A stretch of 5,604 bases of DNA from Thermoplasmata archaeon (GCA_030039715.1 JASHVA010000127.1:1-5604); one strand, 5' to 3'. Positions 1 to 5,319 are shown, counted from the stretch's first letter. The notes: a model not told the origin generated them from the letters alone. A program made the numbers and translations.

Positions 1-635
1 CCGAGGGCGTCCATCGTGACCTCCTCGCCCGTCACGGCGCGCACGACGTCCGGGCCGGTGATGAACATCTGGCCGGTCCCCTCGACCATGACGATGAAGT
101 CGGTGATGGCCGGGGAGTAGACCGCTCCGCCGGCGCACGGGCCGAGGATCACGGAGAGCTGCGGGACGACGCCCGAGAGGTTGACGTTGCGGAAGAAGAC
201 CTCGCCGTACCCGCCGAGGCTCATCACCCCTTCCTGGATCCGGGCGCCGCCCGAGTCGTTGAGCCCGACGATCGGCACGCCGGCCTTGCGGGCCGTCTCC
301 ATCACTTTCACGATCTTCATCGCGTGGGCCTCTCCGAGCGCCCCGCCGAAGACCGTCGCGTCCTGGGCGAACGCGCAGACCGGCCGGCCCTCGACCTCGC
401 CCCAGCCCGTGACCACCCCATCCCCCGGGGGCCGACGGTCGGCGAGGCCGAATTTCTCGACGCGGTGGGTGACGAACGGGTCGACCTCGGTGAACGTGCC
501 CGGGTCGAAGAACGATTCGAGCCGCTCGCGCGCCGTCAGCTTTCCCGCGGCCCGGTGCTTCTGCACGCGCTCGGCCCCCCCGCCCTCCCGGGCCTTGCGC
601 TTCAGGACGGCCCAGCGGTCGAACGCCTCGCTCAT
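1..635 (-). CDS. pccB: Acyl-CoA carboxylase carboxyltransferase (beta) subunit, N-terminal part, cut by window edge
   Basis: This is the 5' part (211 codons) of a biotin-dependent carboxyltransferase of the PccB/MmdA family, usually about 510-530 residues. The family moves CO2 from carboxybiotin to acetyl- or propionyl-CoA in the cytoplasm. Visible motifs are FGGALGEAHAMKI (residues 96-108), LNDSGGARIQEGV (125-137), the oxyanion/acyl-CoA loop GPCAGGAVYSPA (166-177) and FITGPDVVRAVTGEE (191-205), all close to propionyl-CoA carboxylase beta. The ATG at 635-633 overlaps the birA stop as ATGA and has only a weak G-rich site before it, so translation is probably coupled to birA. That neighbour is the enzyme that attaches biotin to the carboxylase's carrier domain, which supports the assignment. 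Substrate (acetyl- versus propionyl-CoA) cannot be told from this part; a methylmalonyl-CoA decarboxylase alpha subunit is the main alternative. The gene continues beyond position 1. Confidence 0.9.
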   Translation of the reverse strand, partial: MSEAFDRWAVLKRKAREGGGAERVQKHRAAGKLTARERLESFFDPGTFTEVDPFVTHRVEKFGLADRRPPGDGVVTGWGEVEGRPVCAFAQDATVFGGALGEAHAMKIVKVMETARKAGVPIVGLNDSGGARIQEGVMSLGGYGEVFFRNVNLSGVVPQLSVILGPCAGGAVYSPAITDFIVMVEGTGQMFITGPDVVRAVTGEEVTMDAL

Positions 636-1366
636 GCGACCCCGTCTACGCGAACATCACCGGTTCTTATGGCCACCCGATGCGACCCGTGTCGAAGTAG
701 CAGCTCCCCGTCCGGCCCGAGACCCTCGATCGTGCCCGCCGGCACGCCGTCCACGCTCGCCCGACGGCCGACCCCGAAGAGCCGGCGCTCGCAGAGCGCC
801 CGGATCTCGGAGAACCCGCCGCCGAGCTCGGAGGCGGCCGCGAGGGCGCCGCGCACCGCCGCTTCCTCGACGGCGTCCAGGGACGGTGGCCCGCCCGTCC
901 CCTCGGCGAGCGTCGCCGACCGGGAGCGGAGCTCGGCCGGCAGGGCGGCGAGGTCGGTCGTGACGTTGATCCCGATACCGGCGACCTCGACCGGCCGGCC
1001 CGAGGCATCCTCGACCCGGTCGACGAGCACTCCGGCGAGCTTGCGCGCGGGCCGGTCGCCCGAGAGCACGAGCAGGTCGTTCGGCCACTTCACCGCGAGC
1101 GCGAGCGGGGCGAGCGTTTCGAGCTCGCTCGCGAGGCGCGCCCCGAGCGCGATCGGGAACCAGCTCAACCGTTCCACCGCGGTCCGAACGACGACCGAGA
1201 CGTAGAGGCCGCCCGCCGGCGAAGCCCAGGCGTGGTCGAGGCGCCCCCGGCCGCGGCGCTGACGCCGCGCGACGACCCGGGTCCCGTCCGGGGCCCCCGA
1301 GCGGGCGAGGACGAGAGCGCGGTCCTGTGTCGAGTCGATCTCCTCGTAGAACTCGCGAGGACCCAC
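632..1366 (-). CDS. birA: Biotin-protein ligase (monofunctional, no DNA-binding domain)
   Basis: This protein of 244 residues activates biotin as biotinyl-5'-AMP and transfers it to the lysine of a biotin carboxyl carrier protein. It shows DSTQD (11-15), the biotinyl-AMP loop RRGRGRLDHAW (37-47), GGLYVS (52-57), the catalytic KWPNDLL (93-99), RKLAGVLVD (108-116) and GIGINV (130-135), all in the order found in E. coli BirA. A short C-terminal SH3-like part follows (about 200-244). It lacks the N-terminal winged-helix repressor domain of E. coli BirA, so it should act only as an enzyme. The GTG start at 1366 is chosen because AGGAGG (1380-1375 on the minus strand) lies 8 nt before it and the ligase fold begins at once (EFYEEIDSTQ). 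The reading frame stays open far upstream, to about 2722, but that stretch is antisense to two real genes. The stop overlaps the pccB start by ATGA, making a two-gene carboxylase unit. Confidence 0.93.
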   Translation of the reverse strand: MGPREFYEEIDSTQDRALVLARSGAPDGTRVVARRQRRGRGRLDHAWASPAGGLYVSVVVRTAVERLSWFPIALGARLASELETLAPLALAVKWPNDLLVLSGDRPARKLAGVLVDRVEDASGRPVEVAGIGINVTTDLAALPAELRSRSATLAEGTGGPPSLDAVEEAAVRGALAAASELGGGFSEIRALCERRLFGVGRRASVDGVPAGTIEGLGPDGELLLRHGSHRVAIRTGDVRVDGVA

Positions 1367-1374
1367 GCGCGTGG

Positions 1375-1380
1375 CCTCCT
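1375..1380 (-). promoter_or_regulatory. Shine-Dalgarno site of birA
   Basis: The minus strand reads AGGAGG with an 8-nt spacer to GTG at 1366. It is fully complementary to the CCUCCU at the 3' end of the 16S rRNA in this same window. It decides the birA start within a frame that is open for much longer upstream. Confidence 0.7.
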
Positions 1381-1403
1381 CGCCGGGCGAGCGGGTCGTC
1401 GGC

Positions 1404-1407
1404 TTAA
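1404..1407 (-). promoter_or_regulatory. Candidate box A (TATA-like) for birA
   Basis: A TTAA core (GGTTAAG on the minus strand) stands out in very GC-rich sequence, centred about 39 nt before the birA GTG. Archaeal transcription starts about 25-27 nt downstream of box A, which would leave a leader of about 12-14 nt, just enough to carry AGGAGG. This is inferred from position and composition only. Confidence 0.35.
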
Positions 1408-1432
1408 CCTTTCGGACCCCGTGGCCTCCTCT

Positions 1433-1440
1433 CCTTAAGG
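1433..1440 (+). promoter_or_regulatory. Candidate box A for the SCP2-like gene
   Basis: CCTTAAGG, an 8-bp palindrome, has its TTAA centre (1435-1438) 26.5 nt before the ATG at 1463. Transcription would then start at or next to the ATG, giving a leaderless mRNA, which fits the absence of any GGAGG-like site before this start. The spacing equals that seen at ribB. Confidence 0.4.
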
Positions 1441-1462
1441 CGGGGGCCGTCTTCGCGGGCCG

Positions 1463-1819
1463 ATGACCTCCGTCGAGGAGCTGTTGCGCGACACCGCCCG
1501 CGATTTCGAACCGGAGCTGAAGCGCCGACTGACCGGGCTCCTCGGTGGGATCTTCCGCAGCTATCTGCCGCAGGCGTGGGAGTTCCGCACGGAGCGGGAG
1601 ACGGTCGGGCTCCACGTCGACAAGGACGGCCACGTCAGCGTGGCGGCGGGCGCCGTGGCGCATCCGGACCTCACGGTCGAGATGGCGGAGGCCGGTCTCG
1701 TCGCCGCGCTGAAGCGACGCGGGCCCGCTCGCGGCCCGCCCGAGGGGCTCAAGGTGACGCCGCACACCGCGAAGGGGAAGGCGGCGTTCGACTACCTGCG
1801 CAGCCGGATCGGCCTCTAG
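1463..1819 (+). CDS. Small SCP2-like (sterol carrier protein 2 fold) domain protein
   Basis: This is a single-domain cytoplasmic protein of 118 residues with no signal peptide or membrane segment. An N-terminal helical part (1-35) is followed by strands FRTERETVGLHVD (41-53) and GHVSVAAG (56-63). Then come a PDLTVEMAEAGLVAALK segment (68-84) and a closing helix (about 104-116), the strand/helix order typical of SCP2-like domains (about 100-120 residues). The family binds lipids or acyl-CoA in a hydrophobic tunnel, and many prokaryotic members have no known substrate. The start lacks a Shine-Dalgarno site, and a TTAA box 26.5 nt upstream suggests a leaderless transcript. It is divergent from birA and lies 72 bp upstream of the MFS gene on the same strand, so the two may be co-transcribed. 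The fold assignment rests on pattern similarity only, and the ligand is unknown. Confidence 0.7.
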   Translation: MTSVEELLRDTARDFEPELKRRLTGLLGGIFRSYLPQAWEFRTERETVGLHVDKDGHVSVAAGAVAHPDLTVEMAEAGLVAALKRRGPARGPPEGLKVTPHTAKGKAAFDYLRSRIGL

Positions 1820-1855
1820 CGTGAGCACCGGGCGTGAGCAACCTACATCCCCCTT

Positions 1856-1877
1856 TCCCGGGGTAGGCGCCCCGGGA
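1856..1877 (+). repeat. GC-rich hairpin overlapping the MFS ribosome-binding region
   Basis: TCCCGGGG (1856-1863) and CCCCGGGA (1870-1877) are perfect inverted repeats with a 6-nt loop. Possible T-G wobble pairs would extend the stem outward. The 3' arm takes up the first bases of the purine-rich GGGAGGAAGGA (1874-1884) that precedes the MFS GTG at 1892. It could hinder ribosome binding or attenuate transcription from the SCP2-like gene. It is not followed by a T tract, so a classic terminator is unlikely. Confidence 0.5.
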
Positions 1878-1891
1878 GGAAGGACGGGAGC

Positions 1892-3181
1892 GTGAGCGCG
1901 GATTCGGGAGGCGGTCCTCGGGCGACGCAGCCGCCCGCGGGCGCGGTCCCGGGGGCCGGGGAGGCCCCGAGCTTCGGCCGGGCGCTCAAGAGCCGGCCGT
2001 TCTTCTTCCTCTGGTCGTCGCAGCTCGTCTCGCAGTCCGGCGACTTCGTCTTCGAGGTCGCGTTGCTCTGGCTCGTCCTCCAGACGACCGGCTCGGTGCT
2101 CGACGTCTCGCTGGTCGTGGTCGCCGCGATCGTCCCGACCGTCGTCTTCGGGCCCGTCCTCGGCGTGTACGTCGACCGGTGGCCGCGCCGGACGATCCTC
2201 CTGGGCACGAACGTCGCGGAGGGACTGCTCGTGGCCGCGCTCTCCGGGCTCGTGCTCGCCCACGCCGAGAGCCTCCCGCTCGTTCTCGCGATCGTCTTCG
2301 CCCTCTCCGTCGGCGGCCAGCTCGTTCGCACGACGTCGAGCGCCCTCGTCCCGCAGACGGTCGGCACGACCGACCTCTCGACCGCGAACGGGCTCCTCTC
2401 GTTCAGCTCGTCGACGACCCAGATCGTCGGCCTTTCCGTGGGCGGCGCGGTCGTCGCGCTGTTCGGCCCGACGCTCCCGATCGCCTACGACGCCGTCTCG
2501 TTCTTCGCGGCGGCGCTCATCGTCCTCGGGATCGCCGCGGTCGTCGGCCGGCCCGAGGCCGGCGCGAACGAGGGGACGTTCTCCGAGCAGTTCCGGGAGG
2601 GGTTCCGCTACGTCGTCGGCCAGCGGTTCCTCCTCGAGGTGATCGGCATCGGCGTCGTCACGAACTTCGCCGGGAACGCCGCGTTCTCGCTCTGGGCGCC
2701 GTACGCGGACTACGTCCTCCACGGGAACGCGTTCGTCTACGGCCTGCTCGGCGCCGGCATCGCCGTCGGCGCGATCGTCGGCGCGCTCGCGGTGGGGAAG
2801 CTTCCGTTACGGCCCATCGCCGGCCGCGTCGTGCTGGCCGGGCTCTTCGGCTTCGGCCTCCTCGCGATCCTGCTCGGCCTCACCCGGTCGGTCCCGCTCG
2901 CGATCGCGGAGTCGTTCGGGGTCGGCGTCCTGATGTCGGTGATCAACATCCCGCTCTTCTCCGTCCTCCAGGCGCGCGTGCCCGCCCGGATCATGGGCCG
3001 CGCGACCTCCGTCCTGCTCGCGCTCATCATGGTCGCCGCACCGTTCGGCGCGTTCTTCGCGGGGGAGCTCGCGTCGGCGACGTCGATCGGCCTCGTCTAC
3101 GTGGTCGCGGGCGCCGTCGTCCTGGTCGCCGCCGCCGGCGGCACGCTCGGGACGCGGGACGTGCGGGAGCTGACCTACTAG
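1892..3181 (+). CDS. Major facilitator superfamily exporter, EntS/MefA-like (MFS_3 type)
   Basis: This 429-residue membrane transporter has twelve predicted TM segments, at about 36-62, 69-90, 101-122, 128-150, 172-193, 198-218, 245-268, 283-302, 311-330, 336-358, 371-392 and 399-418. It has a hydrophilic, Gly/Ala/Pro-rich cytoplasmic N-terminus of about 35 residues. The MFS motif A loop GVYVDRWPRR (91-100) sits between TM2 and TM3. The segments ALVPQTVGTTDLSTANGL (151-168), YDAVSFFAA (199-207) and QARVPARIMGRATSV (360-374) are characteristic of the EntS/macrolide-efflux branch, which usually exports small molecules by proton antiport. No substrate can be named. The GTG start is supported by GGAGGAAGGA (1875-1884) and by the end of the preceding stem-loop; there is no ATG near it. 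The gene ends tail-to-tail with ribH, the stops sharing CTAG. Many relatives are bacterial, so transfer is possible, but its GC-rich codon use matches its neighbours. Confidence 0.9.
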   Translation: MSADSGGGPRATQPPAGAVPGAGEAPSFGRALKSRPFFFLWSSQLVSQSGDFVFEVALLWLVLQTTGSVLDVSLVVVAAIVPTVVFGPVLGVYVDRWPRRTILLGTNVAEGLLVAALSGLVLAHAESLPLVLAIVFALSVGGQLVRTTSSALVPQTVGTTDLSTANGLLSFSSSTTQIVGLSVGGAVVALFGPTLPIAYDAVSFFAAALIVLGIAAVVGRPEAGANEGTFSEQFREGFRYVVGQRFLLEVIGIGVVTNFAGNAAFSLWAPYADYVLHGNAFVYGLLGAGIAVGAIVGALAVGKLPLRPIAGRVVLAGLFGFGLLAILLGLTRSVPLAIAESFGVGVLMSVINIPLFSVLQARVPARIMGRATSVLLALIMVAAPFGAFFAGELASATSIGLVYVVAGAVVLVAAAGGTLGTRDVRELTY

Positions 3182-3621
3182 CTCGCGATCTCGCGCAGGC
3201 GGCGGACCATCTTCACCGCCGCCCGCACCGCGTTCGCCGCGTTCTCGATCCGCTCCTGCGCCTGGAGCCGGGTCTCCCCCGGCCCCGAGATCCCGAGGCC
3301 GAGCGGCTTCCCGTACTCCACCGCGAGGTCGGCGAGCTTCCGCGCCGCCTGGTTCATCACGACGTCGTCGTGGTGCGTCTCGCCCTCGATCACCGCGCCG
3401 AGCGCGACGACGGCGTCGACGTCCGCGCGGCCGTAGAGCGCCTTCACCGCGAGCGGAAGGTCGTAGACGCCGGGCGTCCGGACGACCGGCCCGAGCGTCG
3501 CGCCGAGGAACTCGACCTCCTCCTTCGCCCGCTCGAGCATCATCAGCGTGATGTCGTAGTTGTATTCGCTCGCCACGATCGCCACCCGCACACCCTTCCC
3601 TTCGTTCGTTCGCTTCGGCAT
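3178..3621 (-). CDS. ribH: 6,7-dimethyl-8-ribityllumazine synthase (archaeal type)
   Basis: RibH, here 147 residues, condenses 5-amino-6-ribitylamino-uracil with 3,4-dihydroxy-2-butanone 4-phosphate to give lumazine, normally as a large symmetric oligomer. Visible family motifs are VAIVASEYNYDIT (13-25), the substrate loop PGVYDLPLAVK (50-60), GAVIEGETHHDDV (75-87) with the catalytic His at 84, and ISGPGETRLQAQERI (111-125), whose Arg124 matches the phosphate-binding Arg of the family. The GISGPG.TRLQAQER signature is that of archaeal RibH such as M. jannaschii MJ0303. The ATG at 3621 has GGAGGT 6 nt upstream; the frame stays open further up, but only across ribC. It is the last gene of the riboflavin operon, 20 bp after ribC, and its TAG stop is embedded in the CTAG shared with the convergent MFS gene. 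Confidence 0.96.
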   Translation of the reverse strand: MPKRTNEGKGVRVAIVASEYNYDITLMMLERAKEEVEFLGATLGPVVRTPGVYDLPLAVKALYGRADVDAVVALGAVIEGETHHDDVVMNQAARKLADLAVEYGKPLGLGISGPGETRLQAQERIENAANAVRAAVKMVRRLREIAS

Positions 3622-3627
3622 CGTTGT

Positions 3628-3633
3628 ACCTCC
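3628..3633 (-). promoter_or_regulatory. Shine-Dalgarno site of ribH
   Basis: The minus strand reads GGAGGT, 6 nt before the ribH ATG and inside the 20-bp gap after ribC. It fixes the ribH start and suggests independent ribosome entry rather than strict coupling. Confidence 0.75.
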
Positions 3634-3641
3634 GTGGATCG

Positions 3642-4115
3642 TCAATGGGTCGGCCGGACCGGTCCGGCGTCGGCGAAGCCCTGCCGCAGGCCGGTCCCGG
3701 CCCGGCGCGCGAGCTCCTGGGGCCGGAACAGCATCCGGTAGGCGTTGAGCGCGTGCTCCTCCGCGCGACGCCGGGCGAGGGTCTCGAGCTCCCGCTCGCT
3801 GCCCGCCTCGCCCTCGAAGACGAAGCACTCGACGATCGGCTTCGCCTCGAGGACGCCCGTGTACTGGAGACCGAGCGACGCCTCGTGCGCGCAGACCGAG
3901 TCGTAGTCGGCCTTGCCCGGCATCCCGAGGGCGAGGCAGAGGTCGGCCCCGTCGAGGTGGAAGAGCTGCCGGCAGGCGACCGGGAGGTCTTTGATCCCGG
4001 GCACGGTCCGCCGGAGGATCTTGAAGCCGGTGCCGCTCGCTTCGAGGGCCCGGACCGCGTAGCGGGCCATGTCGACCCGGGCGAACGTCGTGTCCGCGAC
4101 GCCGATCTTCCTCAC
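3642..4115 (-). CDS. ribC: Riboflavin synthase, archaeal RibC type
   Basis: Archaeal riboflavin synthase (157 residues here) converts two 6,7-dimethyl-8-ribityllumazine molecules to riboflavin plus the pyrimidine. It is unrelated to the two-domain bacterial RibE and is instead a paralogue of lumazine synthase. The sequence follows the archaeal family (M. jannaschii MJ1184) closely: GVADTTFARVDMA (5-17), TVPGIKDLPVAC (37-48), ALGMPGKADYDSVCAHEASLG (62-82), RRRAEEHALNAY (115-126) and the C-terminal GLRQGFADAGPVR (142-154). The GTG start (4115-4113) overlaps the ribL TGA as GTGA and has GGGAGG 7 nt upstream; the protein then begins exactly where the family does. A longer upstream frame in the same phase is only antisense or overlapping sequence. 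Because its substrate is the RibH product, the ribC-ribH pairing matches consecutive steps of the pathway. Confidence 0.97.
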   Translation of the reverse strand: MRKIGVADTTFARVDMARYAVRALEASGTGFKILRRTVPGIKDLPVACRQLFHLDGADLCLALGMPGKADYDSVCAHEASLGLQYTGVLEAKPIVECFVFEGEAGSERELETLARRRAEEHALNAYRMLFRPQELARRAGTGLRQGFADAGPVRPTH

Positions 4116-4555
4116 GGGTGGGCCTCCCGCGGGTGGCCCGAGACCTCGAGGATCCGCTCCACGATGCGGCGCGTCGCGAGCTCGTCGTGGGGGATCGGGC
4201 CGATCCGGACGACCTTCAGCGGGACGCCGCGACGCGCGCACTCCCGCTCGACCTCCGCCTCGTTCCAGACCTGGTTGTAGCCGAGCGCGATGACGTTCGG
4301 GCGCTCCTTGACGACGGTCTCGTAGATGTCGGTCGTCGAGCCGAGGATCGCCCGGTCGACCGGCTTCAGCGCCTCGACCATCTCGCGGCGGATGTGCTCG
4401 GGCACGTACGGCTCGTGCTTCAAGCGGCGCGCCGTCTGGTCGCGGGCGACGACGACGACGAGCTCGTCGCCGAGCTTCCGCGCCTCCGTGAGGAAGTAGA
4501 CGTGTCCCGGATGCAGGAGGTCGAAGACCCCCGTGGCCATCACGCGGACGACCAT
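4112..4555 (-). CDS. ribL: FAD synthase, archaeal RibL type (nucleotidyltransferase)
   Basis: RibL transfers AMP from ATP (or CMP from CTP) to FMN to form FAD. The 147-residue protein is a HIGH-superfamily nucleotidyltransferase: TGVFDLLHPGH with HPGH at 15-18, LGDELVVVVARDQT (28-41), RREMVEALKPVDRAILGS (56-73), LGYNQ (91-95) and a C-terminal LATRRIVERI (127-136) at the place of the second nucleotide-binding motif. It resembles M. jannaschii MJ1179. The close relative glycerol-3-phosphate cytidylyltransferase is the alternative, but the riboflavin operon settles it. The start is uncertain: ATG 4555 keeps the first beta strand (VVRVMATG) and overlaps ribB by 16 bp. GTG 4564 is also possible. 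ATG 4540 overlaps the ribB stop as TGATG but would clip that strand. No start has a good Shine-Dalgarno site, suggesting coupling to ribB. There is one cysteine only (Cys106). Confidence 0.9.
   Translation of the reverse strand: MVVRVMATGVFDLLHPGHVYFLTEARKLGDELVVVVARDQTARRLKHEPYVPEHIRREMVEALKPVDRAILGSTTDIYETVVKERPNVIALGYNQVWNEAEVERECARRGVPLKVVRIGPIPHDELATRRIVERILEVSGHPREAHP
4123..4128 (-). promoter_or_regulatory. Shine-Dalgarno site of ribC
   Basis: The minus strand reads GGGAGG, 7 nt before the ribC GTG and inside the last codons of ribL. It supports the GTG as start in a region where the ribC frame is open far upstream. Confidence 0.7.
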
Positions 4556-5268
4556 GTCCGCCACGCGTCGACGATGGTTCGGCCCTCGAGGAACGGGAAA
4601 CCGTGGGTCTCGGCGTATCGGCGCGCGGCGTCCGGCGATCGGGCACCGCCGGAGTCGCCCAGCATCTCGCAGACGGTCACGGACTCGCTCAATCCGGCCA
4701 TCCGGGCGAGCGAGATGACGAGTTCCGTATGGCCCTTTCGCTCGGCGAGGAGCGTCGGCGCCGAGTAGAGGAGGTAGACGTGGCCGGGCGAGATGAACGA
4801 CGCGCGGAACCGCTCCCCGAGTTCGGCGTCGGTGAGCTTCCCCGCGTCGCGCGCGATCTCGCCGACGGTGCGGATCGTGAGGGCCCGGTCGTTGTCGGGG
4901 ACGCCGGTGAAGTTCTCCCGGTGGTTGATCGTGATGCCGAAGGCGCTGCGCTTGTCGTACCGGGGACGTTCCGTGAGCCGCGGGAGGTCCGGGTGCTCCG
5001 CACCGGCGAGCCGGAGGAGCTCCGCGAAGTACGGGAGGTCGAGCCGCGCCCGAAGCTCCTCGGAGATCGCGGTGCAGAAGAGACCGCCCGCGTCCTTCCG
5101 CGCGAGCCGGATCATCTCGGGCGTCGCCTTCTCCGAGAGGAAAACGAGGTCGGTCTCCGCCTCCCGGTCGGCGGCGTCGAAGATCAGGACCGGCTCGCCT
5201 TCGGCGAGGGCGCGGGCGGCCGGACGGATCGCCTCGGGGATCGAGCGGACGAGCGGGGCGGCCATCAT
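4540..5268 (-). CDS. ribB: 3,4-dihydroxy-2-butanone 4-phosphate synthase (archaeal type)
   Basis: RibB (242 residues) converts ribulose 5-phosphate to L-3,4-dihydroxy-2-butanone 4-phosphate plus formate, the four-carbon donor used by RibH. The acidic metal-binding loop DREAETD (34-40), KDAGGLFCTAIS (58-69), TINHRENFTGVPDNDRALTI (113-132), SPGHVYLL (160-167), GHTE (179-182) and CEMLGDSG (200-207) match the archaeal enzyme (M. jannaschii MJ0055). It is a single domain with no GTP cyclohydrolase II fused, unlike many bacterial versions. The start is the first of two adjacent ATGs (5268, 5265): it lies about 26.5 nt after a TTATTA box and lacks a clear Shine-Dalgarno site, so a leaderless mRNA is likely. 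An in-frame ATG at 5316 would place the box inside the coding region and add unrelated residues. First gene of the operon ribB-ribL-ribC-ribH; its end overlaps ribL. Confidence 0.95.
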   Translation of the reverse strand: MMAAPLVRSIPEAIRPAARALAEGEPVLIFDAADREAETDLVFLSEKATPEMIRLARKDAGGLFCTAISEELRARLDLPYFAELLRLAGAEHPDLPRLTERPRYDKRSAFGITINHRENFTGVPDNDRALTIRTVGEIARDAGKLTDAELGERFRASFISPGHVYLLYSAPTLLAERKGHTELVISLARMAGLSESVTVCEMLGDSGGARSPDAARRYAETHGFPFLEGRTIVDAWRTWSSA

Positions 5269-5291
5269 CGAAACGACCACCCGGACGCGGC

Positions 5292-5297
5292 TAATAA
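5292..5297 (-). promoter_or_regulatory. Box A (TATA element) of the riboflavin operon
   Basis: TTATTA on the minus strand, within the most AT-rich stretch of the window, is centred 26.5 nt before the ribB ATG at 5268. In archaea this spacing sets the transcription start at or next to that ATG. The sequence just upstream (AACCACA) could act as the B-recognition element. No operator or riboswitch-like structure fits in the expected leaderless transcript. Confidence 0.55.
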
Positions 5298-5314
5298 TGT
5301 GGTTGTAACTACTC

Positions 5315-5319
5315 AAAAA
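5315..5319 (-). terminator. Candidate oligo-T terminator of the 16S rRNA transcript
   Basis: The minus strand reads CCCATTTTTGAG about 90 nt after the mature 16S 3' end, the only T5 run in the spacer, following a pyrimidine-rich stretch. Upstream of it (5347-5357) is a small hairpin, GCGC-GAA-GCGC in plus-strand reading. Archaeal RNA polymerase can terminate on T tracts alone. It lies directly ahead of the ribB promoter, where a terminator would insulate ribB from rRNA transcription. Evidence is positional. Confidence 0.35.

Noticed and set aside
1821..1895. 24-codon frame between the SCP2-like and MFS genes
   Set aside because: There is no SD site or homology, and it spans the hairpin. It is mentioned only in connection with the direct repeats and is not called as a gene.
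1367..2722. Long open minus-strand frame continuous with birA, which would give a protein of nearly 700 residues
   Set aside because: It lies antisense to the SCP2-like and MFS genes, is rich in Arg/Glu/Asp with no family pattern, and ligase homology begins only at the GTG at 1366. Such open antisense frames are expected at this GC level.
3653..3668. 16-bp perfect palindrome GCCGGACCGGTCCGGC at the end of ribC
   Set aside because: It encodes the conserved C-terminal AGPVR of RibC in GC-rich codons, has no loop or T tract, and is most simply explained by coding constraint.
2179..3741. Plus-strand frame of 520 codons overlapping the MFS gene and the riboflavin operon
   Set aside because: It is an Arg/Pro-rich low-complexity translation, out of frame with the MFS gene and antisense to ribH and ribC, without recognisable motifs.
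4116..4646. N-terminal extension of RibC upstream of its GTG
   Set aside because: The extension overlaps ribL out of frame, is Arg-rich without motifs, and the archaeal family starts at the GTG preceded by GGGAGG.
5269..5316. N-terminal extension of RibB from the ATG at 5316
   Set aside because: It would include the TTATTA promoter element and residues without family counterparts; ATG 5268 fits both homology and promoter spacing.
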